DNA of 64,000 nucleotides from Bradyrhizobium xenonodulans (GCF_027594865.1 NZ_CP089391.1:7408501-7472500), one strand, 5' to 3'. Counted from the stretch's first letter, positions 18,716 to 28,252 are shown. Program-made: numbers and translations. Notes: a model not told the origin generated them from the letters alone.

Positions 18716-18876
18716 AAAGAACAGGCCGCTGTTTTTGCAAAGATTTTATGTTGTTGAATTTATTTGATCGAGTGGGATGAAAACCTGCCGCAGGCTCGCC
18801 TACCCCAATGAGATTCAGCTGTTCGCCAACCCGATCGGCGGCGAGCATTAGAATGCCTCGATCAAGGCGGTGAAGG

Positions 18877-19437
18877 ATGCAAAAACGACCGGACTGGGTG
18901 GACGACATCGATTGGGACGACCTCTATCCAAGAGTCCTCGCTGTCGCCTATCGGATGAGTGTCGGCCGAGCGAACAGGCGGCACGAAGCCGAACAACTTG
19001 CGCAAGAAGCCATTACGCGGAGCTTCACAACCAGGACGGTTGATTTAAAAAAATACGAACTCTTCGTCTATCTCGTCGGCATCATGCGAAGCATTCGCAG
19101 CGATCAGATGAGATCACCAGGCGCAAGGTTGTTCGATTTCGATGATGAAGCGGTGATCCGCTTCCCCGCGCGTCCCACTCAAGACGACGCGCTGTCGATC
19201 ACGAGTCTTTCGCAACTCATCGAACGACAGGACCCAGGGGCCAACCAAGTGGCGATGCATATGCTCACAGGACTGAGAACCTCGCGTGAAATAGCCGAGG
19301 CCATGAGTGTTTCTCCTCAAAAAGTGGACGCGCTCAAGAAGAGTTTGCGCCGCATCATTCTGGAGCTTGGAGGGAACGACTTGCGCCTCAAGCGCAAGTC
19401 GCCGTCTGGCACCAAGATCGCTAATCTGGAGGAGTAA
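18877..19437 (+). CDS. Sigma-70-family (ECF-like) RNA polymerase sigma factor
   Basis: A 186-residue protein. Residues about 15-85 look like sigma region 2 (YPRVLAVAYRMS, EAEQLAQEAITRSF, FVYLVGIMRSI). Residues about 120-175 look like a region 4 HTH (TGLRTSREIAEAMSVSPQKVDALKKSLRR). It is divergent from standard ECF groups. The stop is followed two bases later by the start of a single-pass membrane protein, the usual place for a partner that regulates a sigma factor. Target genes are not evident. Confidence 0.7.
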   Translation: MQKRPDWVDDIDWDDLYPRVLAVAYRMSVGRANRRHEAEQLAQEAITRSFTTRTVDLKKYELFVYLVGIMRSIRSDQMRSPGARLFDFDDEAVIRFPARPTQDDALSITSLSQLIERQDPGANQVAMHMLTGLRTSREIAEAMSVSPQKVDALKKSLRRIILELGGNDLRLKRKSPSGTKIANLEE

Positions 19438-19439
19438 AC

Positions 19440-20201
19440 ATGGATAAATCGCTTATCGAAACGATCTTGGCTCGCCTCGACGCGAACCCGCCGGAAGATC
19501 ATACCGATGTTCTCGATTATCCGGACGCCGTCATTCGAGAGGAACTGCGAGCCGCGGGACTGCGCCCCGAAATGCCGCAGGCCTTGCGCGAGCTGACGGG
19601 AAAGTCTCAGGGCGATCCGAAGCCTCGGGGAGAACTCCACTCGCATGGGCGGTTCGGCGCTGCTGCAGACTCGATTGCGCGCTTATTCACGACGCGATGG
19701 TGCTTGCGCCTAGGGTTTGGAATAGCTGGCTTCGCTCTCATTGTGAGTACGATTACGATGACCGTATTCTCGCTCCAGTTGCGAGCTGAAGTTGCCGAGA
19801 TGCACTGGATCAACCAGTCCCTTAAGCCTGCGCGCTCAGAATCGCTAGCAGATGTCGTCGGCTCGGTTGTGAGGCAGCAAAGGGACGTCACAGCAGAGCT
19901 AAAGAACAGGCAAAATGAGATTTCCGAGATCGCCTTACAGATCAAGACTGCGCGGGCTTCCTTTGCCGATCGGGAAGGACAGATCATGTTCTCCCCTCTG
20001 GCAATCCAAGAGACTCAAGCCTCTGGAATGAAGGATCGGACATTGTCTTTGGCTCATGCCATGCCATCCACATCGAAGGCAATCGAGATGCCAAGATTGA
20101 ATCGCGACGTTAGCTTGTCCATCGACCTCGAGAAACTCGGCTATATGGGCAGCGTTCGGTGCTCGCCATTGCCAACCAATACTGACAAAATCCGGCCCTG
20201 A
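19440..20201 (+). CDS. Single-pass membrane protein, possible anti-sigma partner
   Basis: A 253-residue protein. Cytoplasmic N-terminus of about 90 residues, one membrane helix near 95-118 (FGIAGFALIVSTITMTVFSL), then a periplasmic region with a predicted coiled coil (VRQQRDVTAELKNRQNEISEIALQIKTA). Topology and the 2-bp spacing from the sigma gene suggest an anti-sigma factor, but I see no zinc HxxxCxxC motif or other known anti-sigma signature. Assignment is by context only. Confidence 0.55.
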   Translation: MDKSLIETILARLDANPPEDHTDVLDYPDAVIREELRAAGLRPEMPQALRELTGKSQGDPKPRGELHSHGRFGAAADSIARLFTTRWCLRLGFGIAGFALIVSTITMTVFSLQLRAEVAEMHWINQSLKPARSESLADVVGSVVRQQRDVTAELKNRQNEISEIALQIKTARASFADREGQIMFSPLAIQETQASGMKDRTLSLAHAMPSTSKAIEMPRLNRDVSLSIDLEKLGYMGSVRCSPLPTNTDKIRP

Positions 20202-20218
20202 GAGCCAGCAATCAAGCC

Positions 20219-20240
20219 GGCGAGTGCACTCTCACTCGCC
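20219..20240. terminator. Bidirectional stem-loop between convergent genes
   Basis: Perfect 8-bp stem GGCGAGTG/CACTCGCC with a 6-base loop, just after the membrane-protein stop and 9 bp beyond the stop of the convergent tiny gene. A T-rich run follows on the plus strand. Confidence 0.65.
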
Positions 20241-20248
20241 CGCTTCTT

Positions 20249-20341
20249 CTAAATGCCCAGCGCATGAGCAATCGCCATCGCGAAGTAGATCAGTGAGATG
20301 GCGGCGTAACTCGCGCAGATGATCAGGGTCTCCTTGTTCAT
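20249..20341 (-). CDS. 30-residue single-helix membrane protein
   Basis: MNKETLIICASYAAISLIYF... ends AIAHALGI. Almost the whole peptide is one membrane helix. Its ATG overlaps the stop of the 47-residue gene upstream (ATGA), and a ggagcc-type ribosome site lies inside that gene. The arrangement resembles small accessory subunits of membrane complexes, but no partner is nearby. Function unknown. Confidence 0.55.
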   Translation of the reverse strand: MNKETLIICASYAAISLIYFAMAIAHALGI

Positions 20342-20481
20342 TTTCTGGCTCCCTGCTCATTCGATTCGTTCGCTGTTGATTGGCCGGTCGGGACGTGAGC
20401 TTTGTTTGAAGACCGCCAATGAACCCAGGCGACGACCAAATAGATGACCGAAATTGCGATATATCCTTGCGCCTCAAGCAT
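20338..20481 (-). CDS. 47-residue membrane protein
   Basis: ATG preceded by ggaggcg. MLEAQGYIAISVIYLVVAW is a membrane helix, followed by a short polar tail rich in Asn, Ser and Gln. It is translationally coupled to the 30-residue helix gene by a 4-bp overlap. Both are too short for standard gene callers. Function unknown. Confidence 0.6.
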   Translation of the reverse strand: MLEAQGYIAISVIYLVVAWVHWRSSNKAHVPTGQSTANESNEQGARK

Positions 20482-20842
20482 CCAAAACGCCTCCATCCAG
20501 CCTGTCGTTACTCAGTAAGGCGGCCCAGGTTCTGGATTTCGGATCGCGCGACGCGCGATTGCTCAAGGAAAGCAAATCGCAGTTCAAATGAGATGTTCGC
20601 GCCGCGAGGGCAAGGCGCAGACGCTCCTTGACAATTGCGGGCGCGACGAAATCCGTGCGGTGATGTCCTCTTCGCTCGTGCCGACGTCACCGAGTGACTG
20701 GAATGCGCGAAAGTGGTCGAGTGGATACAGGCCGACGCGCTCCGCGATCGAACCCTCCTCCGCAATGCTTCCCTCTCCAACGACGCTGGAGACGGGAATC
20801 GCTTCAGGAAGCGAGATCGCCATCCTGATGACTCAGTTCATC
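20482..20842. other. Stretch between tiny membrane genes and marR
   Basis: Holds a minus-strand frame (20584-20823, 79 residues, MAISLPEAIPVSSVV) of doubtful reality and an imperfect inverted repeat at 20555-20580 (gcgattgct...agcaaatcgc) upstream of the 47-residue gene, possibly an operator. Confidence 0.35.
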
Positions 20843-21355
20843 TCAAGATTTTAGTTCAGCGTGCAGGCGAGCTTTTTCTAACCTATGCCTAACTCCCCTA
20901 AGGCAGCCAGCCAATCTCGCGAATTCCTGAATACCAAGATAGTCAAAAACAAACTGATCGAGCTCTTCCTGCTGGGCCGCGATGCTCGCAAGACGTTTGC
21001 GAGCGTTCTCTGTTAGAGACAAATGTACGAAACGGGCATCCTTCGCGCCTGGAGTGCGCCGCAGGAATCGTTTGTTCTCAAGCTCCTTCGAATGTTTCGT
21101 GATGAAGGACGAGCCGATCTTCATCAATTTTGCAACGACATTGACCGGAACGCCTTCATCGCGTTCCAAGTCGGTCAGAGCCATCAAAATCATCATTTGC
21201 GGTCCAGTGATACCGAGCGCATTCGCCTGGAAGCAGCGAAGGTCGTCCAGACACACATTGATAGATCTGATCTCCCACGCGAATTGCCTGAGTACACCCT
21301 GACCTCCGTCCCTTTTTGCGAGCCGCTTTGTTCGCTCGGGCAACTTCGGCGCCAT
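20843..21355 (-). CDS. MarR-family transcriptional regulator
   Basis: A 170-residue winged-helix regulator: ALGITGPQMMILMAL as helices 2-3, recognition region VNVVAKLMKIGSSFITKHSKELENKRFLRR, wing PGAKDARFVHLSLTENARKRL, then long dimerisation helices. It is divergent from the monooxygenase operon with 780 bp between them, so it is a possible, but not necessary, regulator of it. Ligand unknown. Confidence 0.85.
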   Translation of the reverse strand: MAPKLPERTKRLAKRDGGQGVLRQFAWEIRSINVCLDDLRCFQANALGITGPQMMILMALTDLERDEGVPVNVVAKLMKIGSSFITKHSKELENKRFLRRTPGAKDARFVHLSLTENARKRLASIAAQQEELDQFVFDYLGIQEFARLAGCLRGVRHRLEKARLHAELKS

Positions 21356-22027
21356 CGGATCCAGGAGCTCCCATCCTTAAATTGTTCCGCGTTGGCGGAA
21401 TTCAAGGAACTATTTCGGTTAGTCGGTTCCGCCGGCCAATCGCAGGATGTCAACTCGATAAGCTGCAATCCCCAACTCGCTCAGATGCTGACTTTCCATG
21501 TAGGAGGTCCGCCGTTGAAACTGCTAAGCGTACGGCGCAACTTGACACAATCGTTGTGGTGAAATCCGCTGAAAGGTTCCGTCTAACGCCGAATTTGAGC
21601 GTCGTGCTGGGGTCTCAGGCACATTTATCGCAGCGAGACTCAACGCCACGAACCGCTTTGATATACCTTTGTATCGATCGGGGTCATGCGCCCCCGCGAG
21701 ACCAGGTGAACGACGCGATATGGCAATGGGTATTGCCGTCGAGCCCGGAGGTTTCAGATCCGTCGATCAGCAACAAATGGCGAGATGGCTGCGCGTTACC
21801 GCAGCGGCTATTCCGGTCCCGGCGGCGTGGAGCGCTCTCTGGCGCAGAAGCATTGGCGAGCGGTGAACGCCTTCATCTGGAACCATCCACCCCCCACTAC
21901 TCATTTCTGCGCCTGACCGTAGACCGCGCTCAGCTTCCGGACCGACGGGACAATAGTGTTGCGCGCCGTGTCGCATTGATGACGCGCCCCGCTCCGCCTA
22001 TTCCAAGAAATCCAGCACTTCTCCCCT
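21356..22027. other. Long leader region before the sigma-54 promoter
   Basis: No protein-like frame. It probably contains upstream activator sites for the sigma-54-dependent enhancer-binding protein that must drive the operon; no clear repeated palindrome was found by eye. Confidence 0.4.
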
Positions 22028-22043
22028 TGGCACGTATGTTGCT
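22028..22043 (+). promoter_or_regulatory. Sigma-54 (-24/-12) promoter of the monooxygenase operon
   Basis: TGGCACGTATGTTGCT matches the TGGCAC-N5-TTGCW consensus at every fixed position with correct spacing. Predicted start is near 22054, about 85 bp before the mimA ATG. MimR/BmoR-type sigma-54 activators control related alkane monooxygenase operons; no such activator gene is in the window. Confidence 0.85.
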
Positions 22044-22139
22044 GAGCGGACTCAAGCGGTGGCCGTGCCTGATGATCGGGCCATGTCGTCACAGCCAAAC
22101 CGCAAAAAGCCCCGCCGCGCCAGGGAAAGGAGATGAGCG

Positions 22140-23804
22140 ATGACTGAGGCACTCACACTCAACAAGATCACAAGCCAGAAGGGCATCAGTATCGGGGAGG
22201 CGACGCGCCTCATCGCCGACCTGGGCTGGACGCCGTCCTATGTGCAGGACGCGATGGCGTTCCCGACCGACTACAAGATCAGCAAGTCGCCGCGCGACCC
22301 GATGAAGCAGGTGCTGCGTTCCTATTTCCCCATGCAGGAAGAGAAGGACAATCGCGTCTATGGCGCGCTCGACGCAGCCTTGCGCGGCGACATGTTCCGC
22401 AACGTCGAGCCGCGCTGGATTGAATGGATGAAGCTGTTCCTGGCGATCATCCCCTTCCCCGAGATCTCGGCCGCCCGAGCAATGGCGCCGCTCGGGCAGC
22501 TCGCCCCCGGCGATCATCTGCGCACCGGCTTCACGATGCAGATGGTGGACGAGTTCCGGCACTCGACCATCCAGATGAACCTCAAGAAGTGGTACATGGA
22601 GAATTATATCGATCCGGCCGGGTTCGACATCACTGAGAAGGCGTTCGGCAAATGCGCTGCGACGACGATCGGGCGGCAGTTTGGCGAGGCCTTCCTGACC
22701 GGTGATGCGATCACCGCATCGAATATCTATCTCCAAGTCGCCGCCGAGACGGCGTTCACCAACACGCTGTTTGTGGCGATGCCGTCGGAGGCCGCACGCA
22801 ACGGCGACTACGCGTTGCCGACCGTGTTCCTCTCGGTCCAAAGCGACGAAAGCCGCCATATCGGCAACGGCCATTCGATGCTGATGTCGGTCCTGAAGGA
22901 GCCAGATAATCATCTGCTGTTGGAACGCGATATTCGTTATTCCTTCTGGCAGAACCACATGTTCGTTGACGCGATGATCGGTACGATCATCGAATATGGC
23001 ACCAAGAATCGCGACAAGAATAAGGAGAGCTACGCGGAGCTGTGGCACCGCTGGATCTTCGAGGACTATTATCGCACTTATATGCTGCCGCTCGAACAAT
23101 ACGGCATCAAGATCCACCACGACGACGTCCATGAGGCGTTCGATTCGATCGTCAAGAAGGGCTATGTCCACAAGGTCGCGCAGGCCATCTCGGCCGGCTG
23201 GTGGGCGAATTTCTGGCGAATCGAGGCGCAGACCGAGCGCGACTTCGAATGGTTCGAGGCCAAGTATCCGGGCTGGTACGACGAGTTCGGCGCCTGGTGG
23301 GAGAATTACGAGAAACTCTCCAAACCCGGCAGCGAGATCATCACCTTCGCCGACACCGGCTACGTTTATCCGCATCGCTGCTGGTCGAGCCTGGTGCCAT
23401 GCGTCGTCCGCGAGGACTTCTGCGTCGACGAGGTGGACGGCGAGCTGTTCACCTATGCCAGCGAGGTCGACCGTTGGACCCACAAGGAAGCGTTCGCCGC
23501 CGAATATCAGGGCCGTCCGACCCCGGCGATGGGCCGCTTCTCGGGCCGCCGCCAGTGGGAAGAGGTCTATGACGGCTGGGATGTCGCCGACGCCATCGTT
23601 GACATGGGCTTCGTGCGTCCTGACGGCAAGACGCTAATCGCTCAGCCGCACATGTCGTTCGAGGAGAAGGACATGTGGACGCTTGACCATGTCCGAGGCC
23701 ACACCATCCGCAGCCCGCTGCTCGCGCTGCGCGAACTGAAGCCCGAGGCGCGGGCCAAACATGTCGAGGACTATCGCAAGGGTTTCAAGATCCGCCGGAT
23801 CTGA
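22140..23804 (+). CDS. mimA: Propane/phenol-type binuclear-iron monooxygenase, hydroxylase large subunit
   Basis: A 554-residue catalytic subunit of a soluble di-iron monooxygenase. Iron ligands are Glu108, Glu138, His141 (DEFRH), Glu203, Glu237 and His240 (DESRH), exactly the spacing of methane monooxygenase MmoX (114/144/147/209/243/246). Size, gene order and the GroEL partner match MimABCD/PrmABCD enzymes that oxidise propane at C2, acetone or phenol. A GGAG-type site precedes the ATG. The intact frame and strong codon bias indicate a functional enzyme. Actual substrate cannot be read from the sequence. Confidence 0.93.
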   Translation: MTEALTLNKITSQKGISIGEATRLIADLGWTPSYVQDAMAFPTDYKISKSPRDPMKQVLRSYFPMQEEKDNRVYGALDAALRGDMFRNVEPRWIEWMKLFLAIIPFPEISAARAMAPLGQLAPGDHLRTGFTMQMVDEFRHSTIQMNLKKWYMENYIDPAGFDITEKAFGKCAATTIGRQFGEAFLTGDAITASNIYLQVAAETAFTNTLFVAMPSEAARNGDYALPTVFLSVQSDESRHIGNGHSMLMSVLKEPDNHLLLERDIRYSFWQNHMFVDAMIGTIIEYGTKNRDKNKESYAELWHRWIFEDYYRTYMLPLEQYGIKIHHDDVHEAFDSIVKKGYVHKVAQAISAGWWANFWRIEAQTERDFEWFEAKYPGWYDEFGAWWENYEKLSKPGSEIITFADTGYVYPHRCWSSLVPCVVREDFCVDEVDGELFTYASEVDRWTHKEAFAAEYQGRPTPAMGRFSGRRQWEEVYDGWDVADAIVDMGFVRPDGKTLIAQPHMSFEEKDMWTLDHVRGHTIRSPLLALRELKPEARAKHVEDYRKGFKIRRI

Positions 23805-23879
23805 CCCCCACCGGCGGCCGGGGAGGTGGTGTCGCCGCCTCCCCCGGCATCCGCTGCGACTGCCTCACGGAGAATGATC

Positions 23880-24938
23880 ATGGGACAGGAAATGCCTCAG
23901 CGCAGGCCGGCGGTGCACAAGGTGCGCCTCGAGCCGGTAGGGGTCGAGATGGAAGTGGAGGAAGGTGAGACCGTCCTCGACGCAGCCTTCCGCCAGGGCG
24001 TCGCTCTGCCGCACGGCTGCAAGGAAGGGCAGTGCTCCGCCTGCAAATGCATCCTCAACGAAGGGGATGTGGAGATGCTCAAATATTCGACCTTCGCGCT
24101 CTCCGACCCGGAGAAGGAAACCGGTCAGGTCCTGCTGTGCCGGACGCTCGTCTATAGCGACGTCGAGGTCGAGCTGCTCAACTATGACGAGGACCTGCTG
24201 TCGCGCTCGATCGCAGTCAAGGCGTTCAACGGAAAGCTGGCGAGCGTCGAGCCGCTGACGCACGACATCGTTCGCATCGCGATCGACCTAGACGAACCGA
24301 TGAAGTTCTGGGCCGGACAGTTTGCGGACCTGACGCTCCATGGCGCGGAGATCACGCGCTCCTATTCGATGGGCAATCCACCGAGTGAGCCCGATCGCCT
24401 GGCGTTCATCATCAAGCGGTATCCCGGCGGTGCCTTCTCGACCGCGATCGGCGAGACGAAGATCGGTGATCCGATCACGGTGAAGGGGCCTTATGGCTCT
24501 TGCTTCCGTCGCGAGCAGCGCGACGGGCCGATGATCCTGGTCGGCAGCGGATCTGGCATGGCACCGTTGCTGTCGATCCTGCTCGACCAGGCGGCAAGCG
24601 GCGAGACGCGCCCGGTTCGCTTCTTCTACGGCGCCCGGACAACGCAGGATCTGTTCGCGCTCGACGTCTTCGCCGACCTTGAAGCGCGGATGCCCGACTT
24701 CAAGTTCATTCCCGCCTTGTCACATGTCGAAGCGGATTCGGAGTGGAACGGCGAAACCGGATTCATCCACGACGTGCTGCGCCGCCACCTGCTCGACATG
24801 GAGAATATCGAGGAGGCGGACGCCTATAGCTGCGGTCCACCGCCGATGATCGATGCCGCACTGCCGATCCTGCAAATGGCCGATATCGACCCGGCCAGGA
24901 TGTATTTCGACAAGTTCACGCAAGCCACCCAAGCATGA
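23880..24938 (+). CDS. mimB: Monooxygenase NADH reductase component
   Basis: About 352 residues. N-terminal plant-type [2Fe-2S] ferredoxin with Cys47, Cys52, Cys55 and Cys87 (CKEGQCSAC...LLC). FAD-binding domain with RSYSMGNPP. NAD domain with LVGSGSGMAPLLSIL and C-terminal YSCGPPPMIDA. It passes electrons from NADH via FAD and the 2Fe-2S centre to the di-iron hydroxylase. The start at 23880 is chosen for the cggag site 8 bases upstream; longer starts have none. Confidence 0.95.
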   Translation: MGQEMPQRRPAVHKVRLEPVGVEMEVEEGETVLDAAFRQGVALPHGCKEGQCSACKCILNEGDVEMLKYSTFALSDPEKETGQVLLCRTLVYSDVEVELLNYDEDLLSRSIAVKAFNGKLASVEPLTHDIVRIAIDLDEPMKFWAGQFADLTLHGAEITRSYSMGNPPSEPDRLAFIIKRYPGGAFSTAIGETKIGDPITVKGPYGSCFRREQRDGPMILVGSGSGMAPLLSILLDQAASGETRPVRFFYGARTTQDLFALDVFADLEARMPDFKFIPALSHVEADSEWNGETGFIHDVLRRHLLDMENIEEADAYSCGPPPMIDAALPILQMADIDPARMYFDKFTQATQA

Positions 24939-24971
24939 GGCCGAATGCCCAAGAGAGAGAGGGAGAAGACG

Positions 24972-26081
24972 ATGTCTGGACGAGCGATGGAGCAGGAGCA
25001 GAGGTCCGCAGCGGCGGGCGCCAAGACCTTTCCGGGATCGGATAGCCGAGCCTATAATTATTTCGAGCCGAAGGGGCGTCGGGCGACGCATTACGAGGAC
25101 GTCACCGTTGACGTCCAGCCGGACCCCGAACGCTACCTCCTCCAGAATTGGATCATTTCCTTCGGGGACGGCACGCCGACATACTCGAAGGAGTGGACCG
25201 CGCTGAAGAGCAGCGACTGGCACCTCTATCGCGCGCCCGACCAGGAATGGGAACGGACGCACTATCAACGCCAGTCGACCATCTGCGGCATGATCAAGAA
25301 CGTAATCGACAACGCGCGGCGCGCCGGCGCACCGAGGCGCTTCGACAAGGCGTGGGTGAAAATACTGCAAGATCATCTGGGTGCCTTCAAGCATGCCGAA
25401 TATGGCCTGGGCACCGCGCTGATGCGCGCGCAGCGCTACGGCTATACCCAAATGGTCAACAACGCGATCCTGACCAACTCGTCCTACAAGCTGCGGCTGG
25501 CGCAGGATCTAACGCTCTATCTCGCCGAGATCGCGCTCGACATCGAAGGCTTCGACGTCGACGCCGGCAAGCGAAATTGGCTGGAGAACTCGATCTGGCA
25601 GAAGGCTCGCGAACTCGTGGAATCTGCACGCGGCGCCGAGGATTTCCTGGAGCAGTATTTCATCGTCAACGTGCTATTCGAGCCACTGGTAGGCGAGTTG
25701 TTCCGCTCCGGTTTCGTCATGCAGGTCGCGGCGGCACAGAGCGACTATTCGTCGCCCGTCGTCATCTCAGCGGCGGAAGCGGATTACGAGCGCAACCTTG
25801 CCAATACGGTTGAGCTGTTTGCGACCCTCGTGCGCGATCCCGCGCATGGTGAGGACAATCGGCGCCTGATGCAGGACTGGTTCGACAAATATTCGCCGAT
25901 CGCGACCCAGGCGGCGCTCGATCTGCAACCCATCTGGTCACAGCCGCGGGTGAAATCCGCGCAGTTCGCCGAATCTTATGCGTCGGCGATCAACCGCCTA
26001 CAGGCGATCGTGTCGGAGATCGGCGTCTTCTCGACGCAAATTCCGATGCCGGAGCTGCAGGTCGCCGAGCCCGTCGAATAA
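24972..26081 (+). CDS. mimC: Monooxygenase hydroxylase small subunit
   Basis: About 369 residues, the beta subunit of the hydroxylase, a ferritin-like helical fold without metal ligands. Typical segments: ERYLLQNWIISFGDGTPTYS, EWERTHYQRQSTIC, FKHAEYGLGTALMRAQRYGYT, LRLAQDLTLYLAEI, VNVLFEPLVGELFR. The start at 24972 follows the gggagaag ribosome site; a start at 24945 would place that site inside the gene. It forms the (alpha-beta)2 core with MimA. Confidence 0.93.
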   Translation: MSGRAMEQEQRSAAAGAKTFPGSDSRAYNYFEPKGRRATHYEDVTVDVQPDPERYLLQNWIISFGDGTPTYSKEWTALKSSDWHLYRAPDQEWERTHYQRQSTICGMIKNVIDNARRAGAPRRFDKAWVKILQDHLGAFKHAEYGLGTALMRAQRYGYTQMVNNAILTNSSYKLRLAQDLTLYLAEIALDIEGFDVDAGKRNWLENSIWQKARELVESARGAEDFLEQYFIVNVLFEPLVGELFRSGFVMQVAAAQSDYSSPVVISAAEADYERNLANTVELFATLVRDPAHGEDNRRLMQDWFDKYSPIATQAALDLQPIWSQPRVKSAQFAESYASAINRLQAIVSEIGVFSTQIPMPELQVAEPVE

Positions 26082-26106
26082 TCGCGCCACGAAAGGAACC
26101 GACACC

Positions 26107-26463
26107 ATGGCCGTTACCACCGAGCAGCAGCTCTTCACGCCGCTCAAGGACATCACCCAGGAACGCACCATTTCGCATCAATGCGGGGTGACGATGAACG
26201 ACAGCGTCGAGGCACGCTGCATCGCAGAGATCATGGAACAGCGTCCAGGAGTCAAGGTCACCTACCTGCCGGCGATGATCCGTGTGGACGGCGAGGGTAA
26301 GATCGTCTTCGACATGGCCGAGATCAGCGAGGCGCTCGGCCGCGAGATGACACCGCACATCTTCGAGATTTCCACCGCCACCCATTACGGCCGGATGGTG
26401 ATGATCGACGAGAACACCGTGATCCTCTTCGGGGACATGGACGAGGCGCTCCAATACGAATGA
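26107..26463 (+). CDS. mimD: Monooxygenase coupling (effector) protein
   Basis: A 118-residue MmoB/DmpM-type coupling protein without cofactor (HQCGVTMNDSVEARCIAEIM, VKVTYLPAMIRVDG, YGRMVMIDENTVILFGD). It binds the hydroxylase to tune oxygen activation and product release. Ribosome site aaggaac lies 8 bases before the ATG. Lies 25 bp after mimC. Confidence 0.93.
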   Translation: MAVTTEQQLFTPLKDITQERTISHQCGVTMNDSVEARCIAEIMEQRPGVKVTYLPAMIRVDGEGKIVFDMAEISEALGREMTPHIFEISTATHYGRMVMIDENTVILFGDMDEALQYE

Positions 26464-26569
26464 CACGATCACGCGCCGGCGGCCGCTCCGCCGGCGCGTG
26501 GCGATCCCCCAAGCCAGACCGGAATGACAAGGCTCCGCCCAACGGATGGCGGCGCACAGGAGACGATAG

Positions 26570-28207
26570 ATGGCCAAGATCATGCTTTACGATGCTGAAG
26601 CTAGGGCGGCGCTTGCACGCGGCGTGGACCAGCTTGCCCGCGCTGTCGTCGGTACGCTCGGCCCCAAGGGAACCAACGTCATCATGGATCGCCCGATCGG
26701 GACGCCGTTGGTGTCGCGCGATGGTGTCAGCATCGCGGCCGAGATCGAGTTACCCTGCCGGTTCGAGAATCTGGGCGCGCAGGTTGTTCGCGAGGTGTCC
26801 GCCCAGACCAATGAGATCGCCGGTGACGGCACCACGACCGCGACAGCGCTCGCCAATGCGCTGGTGCAGGATGGCGTGAAACTGGTCGAGCACGAGCACA
26901 AGGCGGTCGACGTTATCGCCGGCATGGACCACGCCCGCGATCTGGTCACCAAAGCACTGCGAGAGGGCTCTCGGCCGCTGCGTCAGGGCGAATTGCGCAT
27001 GGTTGCAAGCGTCGCGGCCACCGAGACGTCACTGGGAGAGCTTATAGCGGAAGCGCTCGAGCGGGTCGGCATCGAAGGCGTCGTCCATGTCGAATATGCG
27101 TTGCCGGGCTCACCGACGCGGCTGGAGGTAGACGAAGGGCTCGTGCTCGATCGCGGATTCGTATCGCACCATATGGCGACCGACAGTTCAAGCCTGGCCG
27201 CCGAACTCGACAATCCGGCGATCCTGCTGACCGACCACAAAGTGCCATCGGCCGAGCCGATCTTGCATATCCTCGACCAGCTCAAGGAAAGCGGGCGTCA
27301 GCTGCTGCTGGTAGCGGACGAGATCGCGCCTGAGGTCATCGCGGCGGTGATGCAGGCTCGGCTTCAGGGACGTGGCACCGTCGTCGCGATCAATCCGCCG
27401 GAATTCGGCCATTGGCGCAAGGCGATGATGGAGGATCTCGCGATCATGACGGGTGGCCGGGTGATCGCGCGCGACCTGGGTGCCCGGATCGAGGAGGTGA
27501 CGATCGCCGATCTGGGCAATGCGACGCGCGCGAGGGTATCCGCATCCGCGACCGTGATCCTGGGCGGCAATGGCGACAAGGCGGCCATCGACGGGCGGCG
27601 GCAACTGGTCCAGAAGCTGTGGGACGAGGCACCGCAGAATATCCAGCGCGACAAGCTGGCCGATCGCCTTGCAAAGCTCACCCGCGGGACGGCACTCCTG
27701 CTCGCAGGCGGCGCCACGCCGGTCGAGCAAAAACGCACGGCGCAACTCCTCGAAGATGGCCTTAACGCAGCCCGGGCTGCCCGTGACGAAGGTGTGGTGG
27801 CCGGTGGCGGTACTGCCCTCGCGCAGGTCGCAGCGCGGCTCGATCCATTAGTGGATCAGGAGGTTGATGGCGCACAAGCTGGTGCGATGCTGGTCCGCGA
27901 CGCGATCAAGCGCCCATTGGCGATCATCGCCGGCAATGCCGGACAGGATGGCGCTCTGATCGTGACACGGGTCGTCGCCGAGCAACCCGGCACGGGCTTC
28001 GATGCCAGGAGCGGCAGATTTACCGACATGTTCGAAGCCGGCGTCATTGATCCAGTCAAGGTGACCTGCGCCGCTCTCGAGAATGCGGTGTCGGTGGCCA
28101 AGCTGATCCTGACGACCCATTCGCTCGTCGTCGATCTTCCTGAAGGCGTCGATCCTACCGCCGGCCCTGCGCGCGGCGGCGGTGCCGAAGTTTACGGCCG
28201 GAGCTGA
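26570..28207 (+). CDS. mimG: Divergent GroEL-type chaperonin dedicated to the monooxygenase
   Basis: A 545-residue chaperonin: VVGTLGPKGTNVI, ATPase motif DGTTTATALANAL, VVAGGGTALAQVA near the C-terminus. It diverges from housekeeping GroEL and lacks the Gly-Gly-Met tail, ending GGGAEVYGRS. No groES is adjacent. In actinobacterial mim operons the linked MimG is needed to fold MimA, so a folding role for this hydroxylase is the natural inference. Ribosome site gaggagacgatag precedes the ATG; it is the last gene before a strong inverted repeat. Confidence 0.9.
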   Translation: MAKIMLYDAEARAALARGVDQLARAVVGTLGPKGTNVIMDRPIGTPLVSRDGVSIAAEIELPCRFENLGAQVVREVSAQTNEIAGDGTTTATALANALVQDGVKLVEHEHKAVDVIAGMDHARDLVTKALREGSRPLRQGELRMVASVAATETSLGELIAEALERVGIEGVVHVEYALPGSPTRLEVDEGLVLDRGFVSHHMATDSSSLAAELDNPAILLTDHKVPSAEPILHILDQLKESGRQLLLVADEIAPEVIAAVMQARLQGRGTVVAINPPEFGHWRKAMMEDLAIMTGGRVIARDLGARIEEVTIADLGNATRARVSASATVILGGNGDKAAIDGRRQLVQKLWDEAPQNIQRDKLADRLAKLTRGTALLLAGGATPVEQKRTAQLLEDGLNAARAARDEGVVAGGGTALAQVAARLDPLVDQEVDGAQAGAMLVRDAIKRPLAIIAGNAGQDGALIVTRVVAEQPGTGFDARSGRFTDMFEAGVIDPVKVTCAALENAVSVAKLILTTHSLVVDLPEGVDPTAGPARGGGAEVYGRS

Positions 28208-28252
28208 TCGGCGCGGACCGACGATCGCCATCGCGTTCGTTCCGCTCCGAGC

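Noticed and set aside
21721..21740. TGGCAATGGGTATTGC as a sigma-54 promoter
   Set aside because: Spacing between GG and GC is one base too long; the site at 22028 fits exactly and is better placed.
22089..23483. 464-codon minus-strand open frame
   Set aside because: Antisense shadow of mimA caused by GC-rich codon bias; composition is unnatural and the sense frame has all iron ligands.
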